Assembly: GCA_020636325.1 (NCBI GenBank)
Contig: JACJYC010000002.1
Span: 186,001-250,000 of the forward strand
DNA from: Lewinellaceae bacterium
Lineage (GTDB): Bacteria; Bacteroidota; Bacteroidia; Chitinophagales; Saprospiraceae
Length of the DNA stretch: 64,000 nt
Reading direction: 5' to 3'
Shown: piece by piece, positions 42,382-51,412 of the stretch
Layout of the letters: every line of letters starts with the position of its first letter
Position numbering within the stretch: the first letter of the stretch is position 1
Notes under the pieces: model-generated
Database searches by the model: none
What the model saw: only the letters and a program-made list of their open reading frames with translations
What the model was told of the DNA's origin: nothing
Position numbers and translations under genes: made by a program

Positions 42382-43335
42382 CTATTCTTGCTGGATAAAT
42401 GCGCGGACATCGGCCAACCACTCCTTTTTGTAATGGTTCAGGTAGTTCTCATGGCCGGCCTCCGGGTAGGTTACCAGTTTCTTTTTCCCTGGAAGATTGG
42501 CAAAGATGGCGTCGATCTCCCACCGGCTTACCCGTTCGTCCTTTTCACCGTAGAGCAGCAGCGTCGGCACATATACGTCCTTGGCGTATTCCGTCGGTTT
42601 GTGGGAAAAGGCCCAGAATCCGTTTTGCACGCTGCCCCAGAACAGCATCATCCCGACAAAGGGGACGGTCGGGAAATGCTTGGCCTCAAACCGGATGGCA
42701 GTCGTTTGGTACAAGGAGGCGAAGGGGCATTCGATCATGATCCCGGCCGGCTCGATGCAATAATCGTGGATGGCTTTGAGGATGGCTACCGACCCCATGG
42801 AGGTGCCGTAGAAGTAAATGTTCTTGACCCCGTTCAGGGTGAGGTAATCGTAAGCGGCCTTTACGTCTTCCGCCTCCTTGAACCCCACTGTCGTCTGATT
42901 GCCCTGCGAGCCGCCGCAACCCATGAAATCGACCAGCAGCGTATTGTAGCCCATGCGCAGGAACTCTTCCGACTTGTCGAGCATGAAGGATTTCTGACCG
43001 CCGTACCCGTGAAAAAAGACAACCGTGCCTTTGGGGTTGGGGATCTTGATGCTCCAGCATTCCAGTTTCTTGTGGCTGTACAGTTTGACGGTTGCAAATG
43101 CGCGCCCCGGCCACAGGTTGTTCATCGGCCTGGGATTGTCGATACCCAGGAACAGCATTTTCACGATCTGCGGAATGGAGAGTTCGTCGACATCCGGGCG
43201 GGTTCCCTGGCCGGAAGAAAAATGGGTGAACCGGTATGCGTGGCAGAAAGCGACGAAATTCATCAGCAGGAAGATCACCGCCAGGGACCAGAACAACCGT
43301 TTGAACCACCTTTTGCCGGGCAATCTGAAACCCAT
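42382..43335 (-). CDS. Alpha/beta hydrolase, membrane-anchored
   Basis: A 317-residue hydrolase. One N-terminal membrane helix (about 14-33) is followed by an alpha/beta-hydrolase domain with HGYGG (109-113), nucleophile S179 in GTSMG, acid D266 in YGEKDERV and H295 in EAGHENY: a complete triad. Members include monoglyceride lipase- or peptidase-like enzymes; the substrate is unknown. The ATG at 43335 gives the membrane helix directly; a longer reading to 43494 adds 53 residues without recognisable features. It may be the first gene of the minus-strand run that ends with Hsp20. Confidence 0.85.
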   Translation of the reverse strand: MGFRLPGKRWFKRLFWSLAVIFLLMNFVAFCHAYRFTHFSSGQGTRPDVDELSIPQIVKMLFLGIDNPRPMNNLWPGRAFATVKLYSHKKLECWSIKIPNPKGTVVFFHGYGGQKSFMLDKSEEFLRMGYNTLLVDFMGCGGSQGNQTTVGFKEAEDVKAAYDYLTLNGVKNIYFYGTSMGSVAILKAIHDYCIEPAGIMIECPFASLYQTTAIRFEAKHFPTVPFVGMMLFWGSVQNGFWAFSHKPTEYAKDVYVPTLLLYGEKDERVSRWEIDAIFANLPGKKKLVTYPEAGHENYLNHYKKEWLADVRAFIQQE

Positions 43336-43695
43336 GATCTTTTTATTATGAACCGGTCTGTCATTGGTTTGAATGGGGCCCAGCATATCGGTTTTATCGC
43401 CTTGCCGATATCCAATCCCGTCCGTCTGCGAAGTGAGCAGCCGCCCGCTTTTGCGCAGGTGAAGGGCGTTGTAAATATCGGTGACGATTCTCATAAAATT
43501 AACCCGCTAAGGGGCAACATGTTACGATTTTCAGGTATAACGGCAATCGGCCCGTAAAGGTACGGTTTTCAAATTTTCTACAGACGTCTACGAATACTCA
43601 AAAACCGGCTACAGCTGATAAAGTTGCATTTACAACGCGTTGTCACCCCCCGATCTTGCAGAAAAATTCGATAACACCTTAAAATGTGCTGCAAG
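43336..43695. other. Divergent intergenic region with palindromes
   Basis: This 360-base spacer separates the hydrolase (minus) from the VIT/VWA gene (plus). It contains the perfect 12-bp palindrome ACAACGCGTTGT (43632-43643), 53 bases before the VIT/VWA start, and the 8-bp palindrome AGACGTCT (43582-43589). Either could be an operator. The first 159 bases are also open in the hydrolase frame, so part of it may be coding if a longer start is used. Confidence 0.4.
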
Positions 43696-46600
43696 ATGAA
43701 AAAATCAGTAATCCCAATTCTCCCGCTGCTGTTGCTGCTCGCGTTGCCGGCAGGGAACGGCCTCTGGGGACAAATCGAAAACGACAGGTCCTCGTCCCCT
43801 TATTTCCAGGTCAACTGCGCGGACGAAAAAACCGGGCAATTGCCTTTGATGGCCACCTCCGCCCGGGTCAATATCGCGGGCGTCATCGCGGATGTGCAGG
43901 TGACCCAGCGCTACAGAAATGCCGGAGAAAAACCCATTGAGGCGATTTACGTGTTTCCTGCGTCGACACGTGCAGCCGTTTACGGCATGAAAATGACGAT
44001 CGGATCCCGGGTGGTCACCGCAAAGATCGAAGAAAAGGAAAAAGCGCGCCATCAATACGAGCAGGCGTTGGAGGACGGACGGCGGGCCTCGCTGCTGGAA
44101 CAGGATCGCCCCAATGTGTTCCGGATGAACGTCGGCAACATCCTCCCCGGCGATACAATCGAAGTATTGCTGCAATACACGGAATACCTCGTACCGGAAT
44201 CCGGGGTTTACCGTTTCGTTTACCCCGCGGTGGTCGGCCCCCGGTATACCGGCGGAAAAACCGCGGATGGGCAAGGCGACCGGGCCTATACGGCCGTCCC
44301 GTACCAGCATCAGGGAGAGGCGCCGTCCTATGATTTCAATCTGCAGGTGAGCCTGTCGGGCGGCATGCCGTTGAGCGATATCCGGTCTTCCAGCCACAAC
44401 ATATCCGTCGACAATCCCGGTAACGGTACCGCCGAAATCAGCCTCGATCCCGCGGAGCGCAAGGGCGGAAACCGGGATTTTATCCTGGATTACCGCATGG
44501 CCGGCAATCAGATACAGACCGGCATGCTCACGTTTGACGACGGTAAAGAAAAATTCTTCCTCTTCATGGCCCAGCCGCCGAAATCGGTGGGCAAAACCGA
44601 TATCCCGCCCCGCGAATACATTTTTGTAGTGGACGTTTCAGGTTCGATGACCGGCTTCCCGCTGGAGGTATCCAAAACGCTGCTCCGCGATCTCGTTGCC
44701 GGGCTCACCCCCAGCGACCGGTTCAACATACTGCTCTTTGCGGGCGGCAATACCCTGATGTCGGAAAACTCCTTGCCCGCCACCCCGGAAAATGTCGAAG
44801 CCGCTTTCAAGGTACTGGACAACGAGAACGGCGGCGGCGGAACGGAACTGCTGCCTGCCCTGAAACGGGCATTGGCCCTGCCCCGCAACGACGAAGGCCT
44901 GTCCAGGTCGGTCGTGCTCATTACAGACGGTTATATTTCGGTGGAAGCGGAAGCGTTTGACCTCGTCCGGAAAAACCTCGATCAATCCAATCTCTTTGCA
45001 TTCGGTATCGGAAGCAGTGTCAACCGGTTCCTGATCGAAGGACTCGCGCGGGCCGGCAGGAGCGAACCGTTCATTGTGACCGATCAGACGGAAGCCCCGC
45101 CGATTGCCAAAAAATTCCGCCAATACATCGGTTCACCGGTCTTGACCCAGGTGAAGGTCGATTTCGGTCAGATGCAGGTTTATGACCAGGAACCGCTGTC
45201 CGTCCCGGATGTCCTGGCGGAACGTCCGGTCGTCATTTTCGGAAAATACAAAGGCAACACGGACGGTACCGTCAAGCTCACCGGTTTTACCGGCGCGAAT
45301 AAAAAGTACAGCTATAAGTTCAAACTCAAGGATGCCGTTTCCGGTGATCAGAACGCGGCGCTGAGGTATTTGTGGGCCCGCGACAGGATCAAAACCCTGG
45401 ACGACTACAACCAGTCGGACTATGATATCCAGCGCATCGCCGAGGTGACCCGCCTGGGGTTGCAGTACAACCTGCTTACGGCGTATACCTCCTTTGTTGC
45501 CGTCGATGAAGAAATCGCTGTGAAGGATGGAGAAAAAGCAGTTCCCGTCAAACAGCCGCTGCCGATGCCGGAGGGGGTTTCCGACTATGCAGTGGGATTT
45601 TCACCCGGGTTCAGCGGCGTGGCCTTTGCAGGAGCATCCCGTCATTTATTCAAAGGACTTTTTAATTTTTCCAACATGAAACCCGTTCATCGTATTTCCC
45701 TCATCATCGGTTTGATCGCTCTTGTGCTGATCATCGGCCTTCAGGTCAGGAACAGCCGCTCAAAAAACCAAAACAATCCAGCAGTTGCAATGCCCGGAGC
45801 GACGGCCGACCGCCCACAGATAACCTTTGTGCTGGGCGAAGACGAAACCGCGGAGAACCCATACTACCGCAACGCCATGGCTTATTGCCGGCAAAATGAA
45901 GGGCAGATGGGCGGGCAGATTGTCCAATCCTGCCGTTCGTTGCTGGAGGTCCGCGATTACCTGGAAAAAAACGCGCCCTCCGGCAGGCCGTGGGGCAAGG
46001 TGAGCCTGATCGTTCACGGCAATGAGTGGACGGGACTGGCCATACCGGTCGCCCCCGGCGGCCCGCGCGCCACGGAAATGGAGATCAACCAAGCCATGCA
46101 GTCCAAAACATTCCCCGAGTTATCCGACCGGATTGTGGACCGGCATTCCGAGGTGGTTGTATACGCCTGCGGACTGGGCCGCAACACGGCCATTCTGCAC
46201 AGCCTCGCCCGTTTATTGGGCGGGGCTGACGCCCAGCGGCCGGTGATCCGCGCAAGCAAATATTTCAACCTGTACGAACCGGTGGCCTCCGATCCGTCGA
46301 CCATCCGGCAATCCAGCGCAGATTACTGGTATGTCTACTACCCTTCCGGGAAACGCCCCGGGAAAGAAGAATTGCTGGCGCGGTTTGAAAATCAATTCCC
46401 GGATGAGGACCTGGACTGGGAAGATGTCTTGTTGCGATTCAACCCCCGCTGGCCCGGCGATACCTACTGCTACCGGGTGCCGGTTCCGATCCAATGGACG
46501 GTGGTATACCGGCAACCCGCGGATCTGCCCGATCTGAAATCACCAGCAGCACAAAAGACCTGGCTTGGATCACAAACTGAGCTGATGGACGTCCTGCATG

Positions 46601-46782
46601 AAATGGGGGTCGAACCCGGTGAAGTGAACTGGCAATTTCACAGGCGGCAATACCAGGAAGAAGACGGCGCCCAATGGCCGGCGGTGGTTGCAGAGGGAAA
46701 AACGACTGCATTTTGCGTACTGAAGCCCCTGGTGACTGCGGAAGAGGATGCGTTGGTCAGCGTGTATCCGGAGACAAAATGA
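43696..46782 (+). CDS. VIT/von Willebrand A protein with a C-terminal caspase/CHAT-like domain
   Basis: A 1028-residue exported or membrane protein: signal peptide (1-26), VIT domain (about 45-165, LMATSARVNIAGVIADVQVTQRYRNAGEKPIEAIYVFPAST), VWA domain with metal site DVSGSM (about 315-500), one membrane helix (about 667-685) and a C-terminal region (about 700-1020) that I cannot match to a named family. In that region LIVHGNEW (H774) and VVVYACGLGRN (C825) follow hydrophobic strands and are 51 residues apart. The nearby CHAT protein has H839 and C886, 47 apart. This suggests a clan-CD cysteine peptidase fold, by inference. ATG 43696 is preferred to 43684 because it begins the signal peptide. 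Confidence 0.85.
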   Translation: MKKSVIPILPLLLLLALPAGNGLWGQIENDRSSSPYFQVNCADEKTGQLPLMATSARVNIAGVIADVQVTQRYRNAGEKPIEAIYVFPASTRAAVYGMKMTIGSRVVTAKIEEKEKARHQYEQALEDGRRASLLEQDRPNVFRMNVGNILPGDTIEVLLQYTEYLVPESGVYRFVYPAVVGPRYTGGKTADGQGDRAYTAVPYQHQGEAPSYDFNLQVSLSGGMPLSDIRSSSHNISVDNPGNGTAEISLDPAERKGGNRDFILDYRMAGNQIQTGMLTFDDGKEKFFLFMAQPPKSVGKTDIPPREYIFVVDVSGSMTGFPLEVSKTLLRDLVAGLTPSDRFNILLFAGGNTLMSENSLPATPENVEAAFKVLDNENGGGGTELLPALKRALALPRNDEGLSRSVVLITDGYISVEAEAFDLVRKNLDQSNLFAFGIGSSVNRFLIEGLARAGRSEPFIVTDQTEAPPIAKKFRQYIGSPVLTQVKVDFGQMQVYDQEPLSVPDVLAERPVVIFGKYKGNTDGTVKLTGFTGANKKYSYKFKLKDAVSGDQNAALRYLWARDRIKTLDDYNQSDYDIQRIAEVTRLGLQYNLLTAYTSFVAVDEEIAVKDGEKAVPVKQPLPMPEGVSDYAVGFSPGFSGVAFAGASRHLFKGLFNFSNMKPVHRISLIIGLIALVLIIGLQVRNSRSKNQNNPAVAMPGATADRPQITFVLGEDETAENPYYRNAMAYCRQNEGQMGGQIVQSCRSLLEVRDYLEKNAPSGRPWGKVSLIVHGNEWTGLAIPVAPGGPRATEMEINQAMQSKTFPELSDRIVDRHSEVVVYACGLGRNTAILHSLARLLGGADAQRPVIRASKYFNLYEPVASDPSTIRQSSADYWYVYYPSGKRPGKEELLARFENQFPDEDLDWEDVLLRFNPRWPGDTYCYRVPVPIQWTVVYRQPADLPDLKSPAAQKTWLGSQTELMDVLHEMGVEPGEVNWQFHRRQYQEEDGAQWPAVVAEGKTTAFCVLKPLVTAEEDALVSVYPETK

Positions 46783-46880
46783 ACAGCGTGGGTCAATTAG
46801 ACGGGAGACCGGATAAAAACGCCGGGGTATGCAACAATTCCCCGGGGTTTCTTAAATTGGCCGGTAAAGAATCTGGTTTG

Positions 46881-49800
46881 ATGCGAATGCTGGTTTTCTT
46901 TTCTTTTATTTTGTTTTTGGCGACAGGAGCTGTCCGTGGGCAGTATAACTTTTCCAGGTTTTCCGTTGCGGAGGGCTTACCCCAGTCGCAGGTCTTTTGC
47001 CTGACCCAGGACAGCCGCGGCTTCCTGTGGATGGGCACGCAGGGTGGCGGCGTTTGCCGGTTCGACGGCGCCCGGTTTGAAACCTTCACGACGGAGGAAG
47101 GGCTTTCGTCCAATTTTGTGAACGCCGTTTTCGAAGACTCCGACCACCGGATCTGGGTCGGCACCAACCAGGGATTATGCCGTTTTGACGGACAGCGGTT
47201 CAAGTCGATACCATTGAATCAAAATCTGCCGGTGTATGCCGTCTTCGAAGAGCGCAAAGGCCGGTTGCTGATCGGTACCCAACAAGGGATTTGCGTATTG
47301 GACCCGGTCACGGACAAATTTAAAAAGCTCGAACTCGGCGATTATGAGTTTGCGGCAGTCTATACCTTTTTTCCCACCGAAAAGGGCCTCTGGGCCGGCA
47401 GCGCCCGCGGAGCATATATCCTGGGGGACTCCTTGCCCGCGCTGGCCGACAAGAACGGCGTATTCCTATGGGATATCAGGGCATTTGCCCGGGATAACCG
47501 GGGGCGGTTGTGGGTGGCTTCTTACGGCAGGGGCGTTTTCCTGGTGGATGAAAATACCCTGACGGTTTCGGATACCCTGAACAGTCCGCTGGTGAACCGG
47601 GCGACCTCGCTCTATGCGGATAAAGACGGGCATTTGTGGGTTGGGACCCAGAACTACGGGCTGGTCCGGTACGATCCCGACGGAGAGATGGTGCTGATCT
47701 CGGAAAAGCAGGGTTTGCCGCACAATCATGTCCGGGCCATTTACGGAGACCGGTCCGGCAATATCTGGATAGCGACCTCCGGCGGCGGGGTTGCGCGTTA
47801 CCTGGGGCAGCAATTCCAGCATTTTGACCGCATCAACGGGTTGGCCGGCAACCGGATCTACGCCCTTTGCGAAGACCGGGATAGTCGCCTCTGGATGTCC
47901 GTTTCCCAAAGCGGGATCGCATTGCTGGATCCCGCCGGGTTTCATAAAATGGACCTCGACAGCGGTTGGATCGATGTCAAGGCCAAAACGATCTGTGAAG
48001 ACCCCGCCGGCCGCATTTGGGTTGGCACCGAAGGCAAAGGCATCGCTGTTTTCGACTCATCGGGCATGCAGCGGCTGACCGTCGAACAGGGGCTACCCGG
48101 CAACTGGATCCAGAAGATCGTCGCGGAGCCCAATGGTTGGGTATGGGCCGCTACCTACGCCGACGGGATCGCTGCCATCCGGCGGGATAGTTCGACGGGG
48201 TTGTCCGTCATTAAATACGGATCGGCCGAAGGATTGCCGGATCTCCGGATCAATACCCTGCTGCAGGATCAGATGGGAAGGCTCTGGTTTGCTACGGCTG
48301 CCGGGCAGGTGGGCTACCTGAAAGACGGAACGGTCCGGCAGGTGTTCGGTCCGGAAGTGAACCTGCCGGAGGTCCCCATCCGGTGTCTGTACATGGACGA
48401 GGAATTCAAATTATGGGTGGGCACGTCAGGAGCGGGCATTTATACGGCCTATACCGGGGAGGACGATCCGTATTTCGCTCCGCTGTACTACGACAAAAAG
48501 CTGGCGTCCCAGAATATTTACCTGCTGGTGGGCGACCTGGAAGGCAACCTGTGGGTCGGCACGGAGAACGGCGTTGATCAGGTTGTGCTCAGTCCGGAGC
48601 GGAAGATTGCCGATATCCGGCATTTCGGCAAGGAAGAGGGGTTTCTGGGGATTGAAACCTGCCACGATGCGGCCGTTTGCGACAGGAAAGGCAACCTCTG
48701 GTTCGGCACCATCAACGGGCTGACAAAGCGGGTCCCGGGGTTCAAGAACAAGGAAAAACCGGTACCCGTTCTTCGCATGGGGGAGGTGTCCTTGTTTTAC
48801 AAACCGCTTGAGGCCACCCCGTTCGCCGCCTTCGCCGACCCGGACGGCGGGCTGAAACCCGGGCTGGAATTCCCCTGGAACCAGAACCACCTGAGTTTCC
48901 GGTTCAGGGCCGTTGAGCTGAGCGACCCCCGTTCGGTTCGGTATCGCTGGAAACTGGAAGGCGCCGAGACCGACTGGGCGCCCTGGTCGGATCAGACCCA
49001 GGTCAATTACGCCAATCTGCCGCCGGGCAGGTACACGTTCATGGTGGAATCCACGACGGATGAAAGCCATATGAGCGAACCCGTCATGGCCGCATTTGTG
49101 GTGCTCAAACCGTTTTGGCAGCACTGGTGGTTTCAGGCCGCCGCCGCCGCGCTTGTGTTGTCGGTCATCGGCCTTTGGCTGCGCTTTCGGATCCGGAAGG
49201 TGCGGAAGCAGGAAGCCGCCAAGCGGGAAAAGCTGGAATTGGAGAACCACCTGTTGCAGCTGGAGCAAAAAGCCCTGCAACTCCAGATGAACCCGCATTT
49301 CATCTTCAATGCGCTGAACAGCATCCAGAGCCTGATCGCTACCCGGGATAATGACACCGCCCGCCAGGAGATCAACGGATTTGCGCGGCTGATGCGCTCG
49401 GTGCTCACCAATTCGAGGAAACAAAAGATCAGCCTCAGCGAAGAAATCGAAACCCTGCGGCAATACCTCCGGGTCGAACAATTCTGTCAGCAGAATCCCT
49501 TTGAATTCGAGATTGAAACAGAAAGCGAAATTCATCCCGAAGAAGTGGAGATCCCGCCGATGCTCCTGCAGCCGTTCGTTGAAAATGCCGTGATCCACGG
49601 CGTTTCCCACCTGAATCACCCGGGCATGATCCACCTGCGCTTCACCTTGAAAGACGACCTGCTTTGCTGCGAAATCCGGGACAACGGCATAGGCCGGGAA
49701 CGGGCGGCGCTGCTGCGGCAGGAAAAGAAACCGGGCCACCAATCGGCAGCCATGCAAGTGACCAAAGAGCGGCTGGAAGCGATGAGGGCGGGCAAGCCGT

Positions 49801-49892
49801 ATACCCCGCTGGAAATTGAGGACGTCCTGGAACGGGGCGTGATCCAGGGGACGGTGGTGCGGGTGCGCATTCCGGGGGAGGTGGGGTTTTGA
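46881..49892 (+). CDS. Propeller-type sensor histidine kinase (LytS class)
   Basis: A 1003-residue membrane kinase: signal peptide (1-20), a two-part beta-propeller of Reg_prop repeats (about 22-640; the GxLWVGT / DSRGFLWMGTQGGG pattern repeats), a Y_Y_Y domain (about 665-735, WKLEGAETDWAPWS), one membrane helix (about 751-772), then a His_kinase/LytS module with H806 in MNPHFIFNAL, LQPFVENAVIHG and DNGIGRERA. The start at 46881 gives the signal peptide; upstream in-frame ATGs would overlap the preceding gene. A LytTR regulator, the usual partner, is not adjacent; the nearest is at 56411. Confidence 0.94.
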   Translation: MRMLVFFSFILFLATGAVRGQYNFSRFSVAEGLPQSQVFCLTQDSRGFLWMGTQGGGVCRFDGARFETFTTEEGLSSNFVNAVFEDSDHRIWVGTNQGLCRFDGQRFKSIPLNQNLPVYAVFEERKGRLLIGTQQGICVLDPVTDKFKKLELGDYEFAAVYTFFPTEKGLWAGSARGAYILGDSLPALADKNGVFLWDIRAFARDNRGRLWVASYGRGVFLVDENTLTVSDTLNSPLVNRATSLYADKDGHLWVGTQNYGLVRYDPDGEMVLISEKQGLPHNHVRAIYGDRSGNIWIATSGGGVARYLGQQFQHFDRINGLAGNRIYALCEDRDSRLWMSVSQSGIALLDPAGFHKMDLDSGWIDVKAKTICEDPAGRIWVGTEGKGIAVFDSSGMQRLTVEQGLPGNWIQKIVAEPNGWVWAATYADGIAAIRRDSSTGLSVIKYGSAEGLPDLRINTLLQDQMGRLWFATAAGQVGYLKDGTVRQVFGPEVNLPEVPIRCLYMDEEFKLWVGTSGAGIYTAYTGEDDPYFAPLYYDKKLASQNIYLLVGDLEGNLWVGTENGVDQVVLSPERKIADIRHFGKEEGFLGIETCHDAAVCDRKGNLWFGTINGLTKRVPGFKNKEKPVPVLRMGEVSLFYKPLEATPFAAFADPDGGLKPGLEFPWNQNHLSFRFRAVELSDPRSVRYRWKLEGAETDWAPWSDQTQVNYANLPPGRYTFMVESTTDESHMSEPVMAAFVVLKPFWQHWWFQAAAAALVLSVIGLWLRFRIRKVRKQEAAKREKLELENHLLQLEQKALQLQMNPHFIFNALNSIQSLIATRDNDTARQEINGFARLMRSVLTNSRKQKISLSEEIETLRQYLRVEQFCQQNPFEFEIETESEIHPEEVEIPPMLLQPFVENAVIHGVSHLNHPGMIHLRFTLKDDLLCCEIRDNGIGRERAALLRQEKKPGHQSAAMQVTKERLEAMRAGKPYTPLEIEDVLERGVIQGTVVRVRIPGEVGF

Positions 49893-49932
49893 AAACTGCA
49901 TCCCGTAAGCTGCCTGAAAAAAAGGACCAACT

Positions 49933-49964
49933 ATAACACCGAACCTACCTGTTATCCTTTTTTT
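49933..49964 (+). terminator. Intrinsic terminator after the propeller kinase
   Basis: ATAACA and TGTTAT form the stem and CCTTTTTTT follows; an upstream A tract (from 49915) can pair with the T tract and lengthen the stem. The rest of the 244-base spacer to 50137 shows nothing else clear. Confidence 0.55.
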
Positions 49965-50136
49965 ATCCTGCGAAGTTTGTATTGTCCTAATTTGGTTTTC
50001 CCAAAAGACCAATTTTATTGCATTGATATCCGTGTAGAGATAAAATTAAATCCCGGGCAGTTTTTCCGACCCGCCTTGCTAATCAATCAGCCGAAAAGTA
50101 TTCCGTGCCGTATTTTCTAACTAAAACCTTCATACC

Positions 50137-51276
50137 ATGAACTGTAGATTGCTACTTTTCGCATGCGCCCTGTTTTTGGGCCTGACATCCTGCCAAAAGG
50201 AACCGTTGACCGAAACGCCTGTACAACCGAGAGACGAGTCGAAAGAGCTCCAGACGTTACAAAGCCGGGCTGACGACCTGGATCACGAAATTCAGCTGTT
50301 GTTGAATGCCGCTGCAAACGGCAGAAGCGGGGCGGCGGTCATCGTACCTGCCGGCTCCGAAGATGCACTTGCGGCTGCCATTGCCGCCGTCCCGGAAGGC
50401 GGGACCGTTATCCTGGCCGGCGGCGACCACACCGAAAGCGGAATGGTGACCGTGAATAAGACCGTAAAGATCATCGGCCAGCGCGGGGCGCGATTGATCT
50501 CCGCCACGCAACCTATCCCGCCCGGCATTCCGATCCAATCGGCCCTGTACGTAGCGGACGCTCCAGGCACAACGATAACCGGACTGGAGATGGTTCCAGC
50601 CGGAGAAGTAGGCGGCACAGCTGTATTGGTCTTCAATTCTCCGGGTACCCGCGTTTACCGCAACACCATTTCCGAGTACCAGTTCGGGGTCCTGGTAGAA
50701 GCCAGCGACGACGTATACCTGGCCGGCAACCAGATCAGCATCAGCCTGGCCTGGACGGTGGGTGCATTCGGCGAGGCCCACGGCATCGTGATCATCAACG
50801 GCGAGGATGCCGCTATCTTCAACAACGACATCCAGCACGCCGTTTTCGGGATCTGGGCCTGCGACAAGTACGGTACCGCCGTGGGCAACCGCATGCACGA
50901 CAACCTGATCGGGCTGATCCTGTGCAAAGTGCCGGAAGCAGCGCTTCCGCTGCCCAACGGCACTTTTGTCGGCGCTGAATTTTCGGCTACCGGCTGGACG
51001 GTCACCAATAACCAGGCGAAGAACAACTTTGACACCGGTTACCTGGTGATCGACGGCGCGAACAACAACTACATGGGCATCTCCAATACGGCTTCCGGCA
51101 ACGCCCATTACGACATTGAATTGACCGCCGATACCTACCGTTTCGGTTTCCTGACGCCTGCGGCGTTTGAGAACGAGGTCTTCGCGCGGCCGAACATGAC
51201 GGTAAAGGATTGCGGGAATGATAATGAGGTGCACGGGGGGATTTTGGTGGATACGAATCTGGATCCTTGTTTTTGA
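50137..51276 (+). CDS. Lipoprotein with parallel beta-helix repeats
   Basis: A 379-residue lipoprotein (lipobox LGLTSC, C19). A short coiled segment (about 35-60) is followed by a right-handed beta-helix region (about 70-340), with repeated turns such as NSPGTRVYRNTISEYQFGVLVEASDDVYLAGNQIS and GEDAAIFNNDIQHAVFGIW, as in the NosD/pectate-lyase-like family. The aspartate pair of polysaccharide lyases cannot be verified. It is probably an outer-membrane surface protein that binds or cuts polysaccharide. A strong stem-loop follows. Confidence 0.85.
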   Translation: MNCRLLLFACALFLGLTSCQKEPLTETPVQPRDESKELQTLQSRADDLDHEIQLLLNAAANGRSGAAVIVPAGSEDALAAAIAAVPEGGTVILAGGDHTESGMVTVNKTVKIIGQRGARLISATQPIPPGIPIQSALYVADAPGTTITGLEMVPAGEVGGTAVLVFNSPGTRVYRNTISEYQFGVLVEASDDVYLAGNQISISLAWTVGAFGEAHGIVIINGEDAAIFNNDIQHAVFGIWACDKYGTAVGNRMHDNLIGLILCKVPEAALPLPNGTFVGAEFSATGWTVTNNQAKNNFDTGYLVIDGANNNYMGISNTASGNAHYDIELTADTYRFGFLTPAAFENEVFARPNMTVKDCGNDNEVHGGILVDTNLDPCF

Positions 51277-51305
51277 GGGGGAGATACATAAAACATAAAT
51301 AACTG

Positions 51306-51345
51306 TTGCCGGTCCCGGAAATTTGCGGGACCGGCAATTCTATTT
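51306..51345 (+). terminator. Intrinsic terminator after the beta-helix lipoprotein
   Basis: TTGCCGGTCCCG (51306-51317) and CGGGACCGGCAA (51326-51337) form a perfect 12-bp stem with an 8-base loop, followed by TTCTATTT. Confidence 0.8.
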
Positions 51346-51412
51346 AAAACCTTTTGCGTATCTTTCGAAAGGGTATAAATTCATTTTGATTCCGCATATT
51401 TAGCCATATAAT

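Noticed and set aside
48426..50012. Minus-strand open frame of 528 codons opposite the propeller kinase
   Set aside because: Shadow frame; the kinase with signal peptide, propeller and H-box is on the plus strand.
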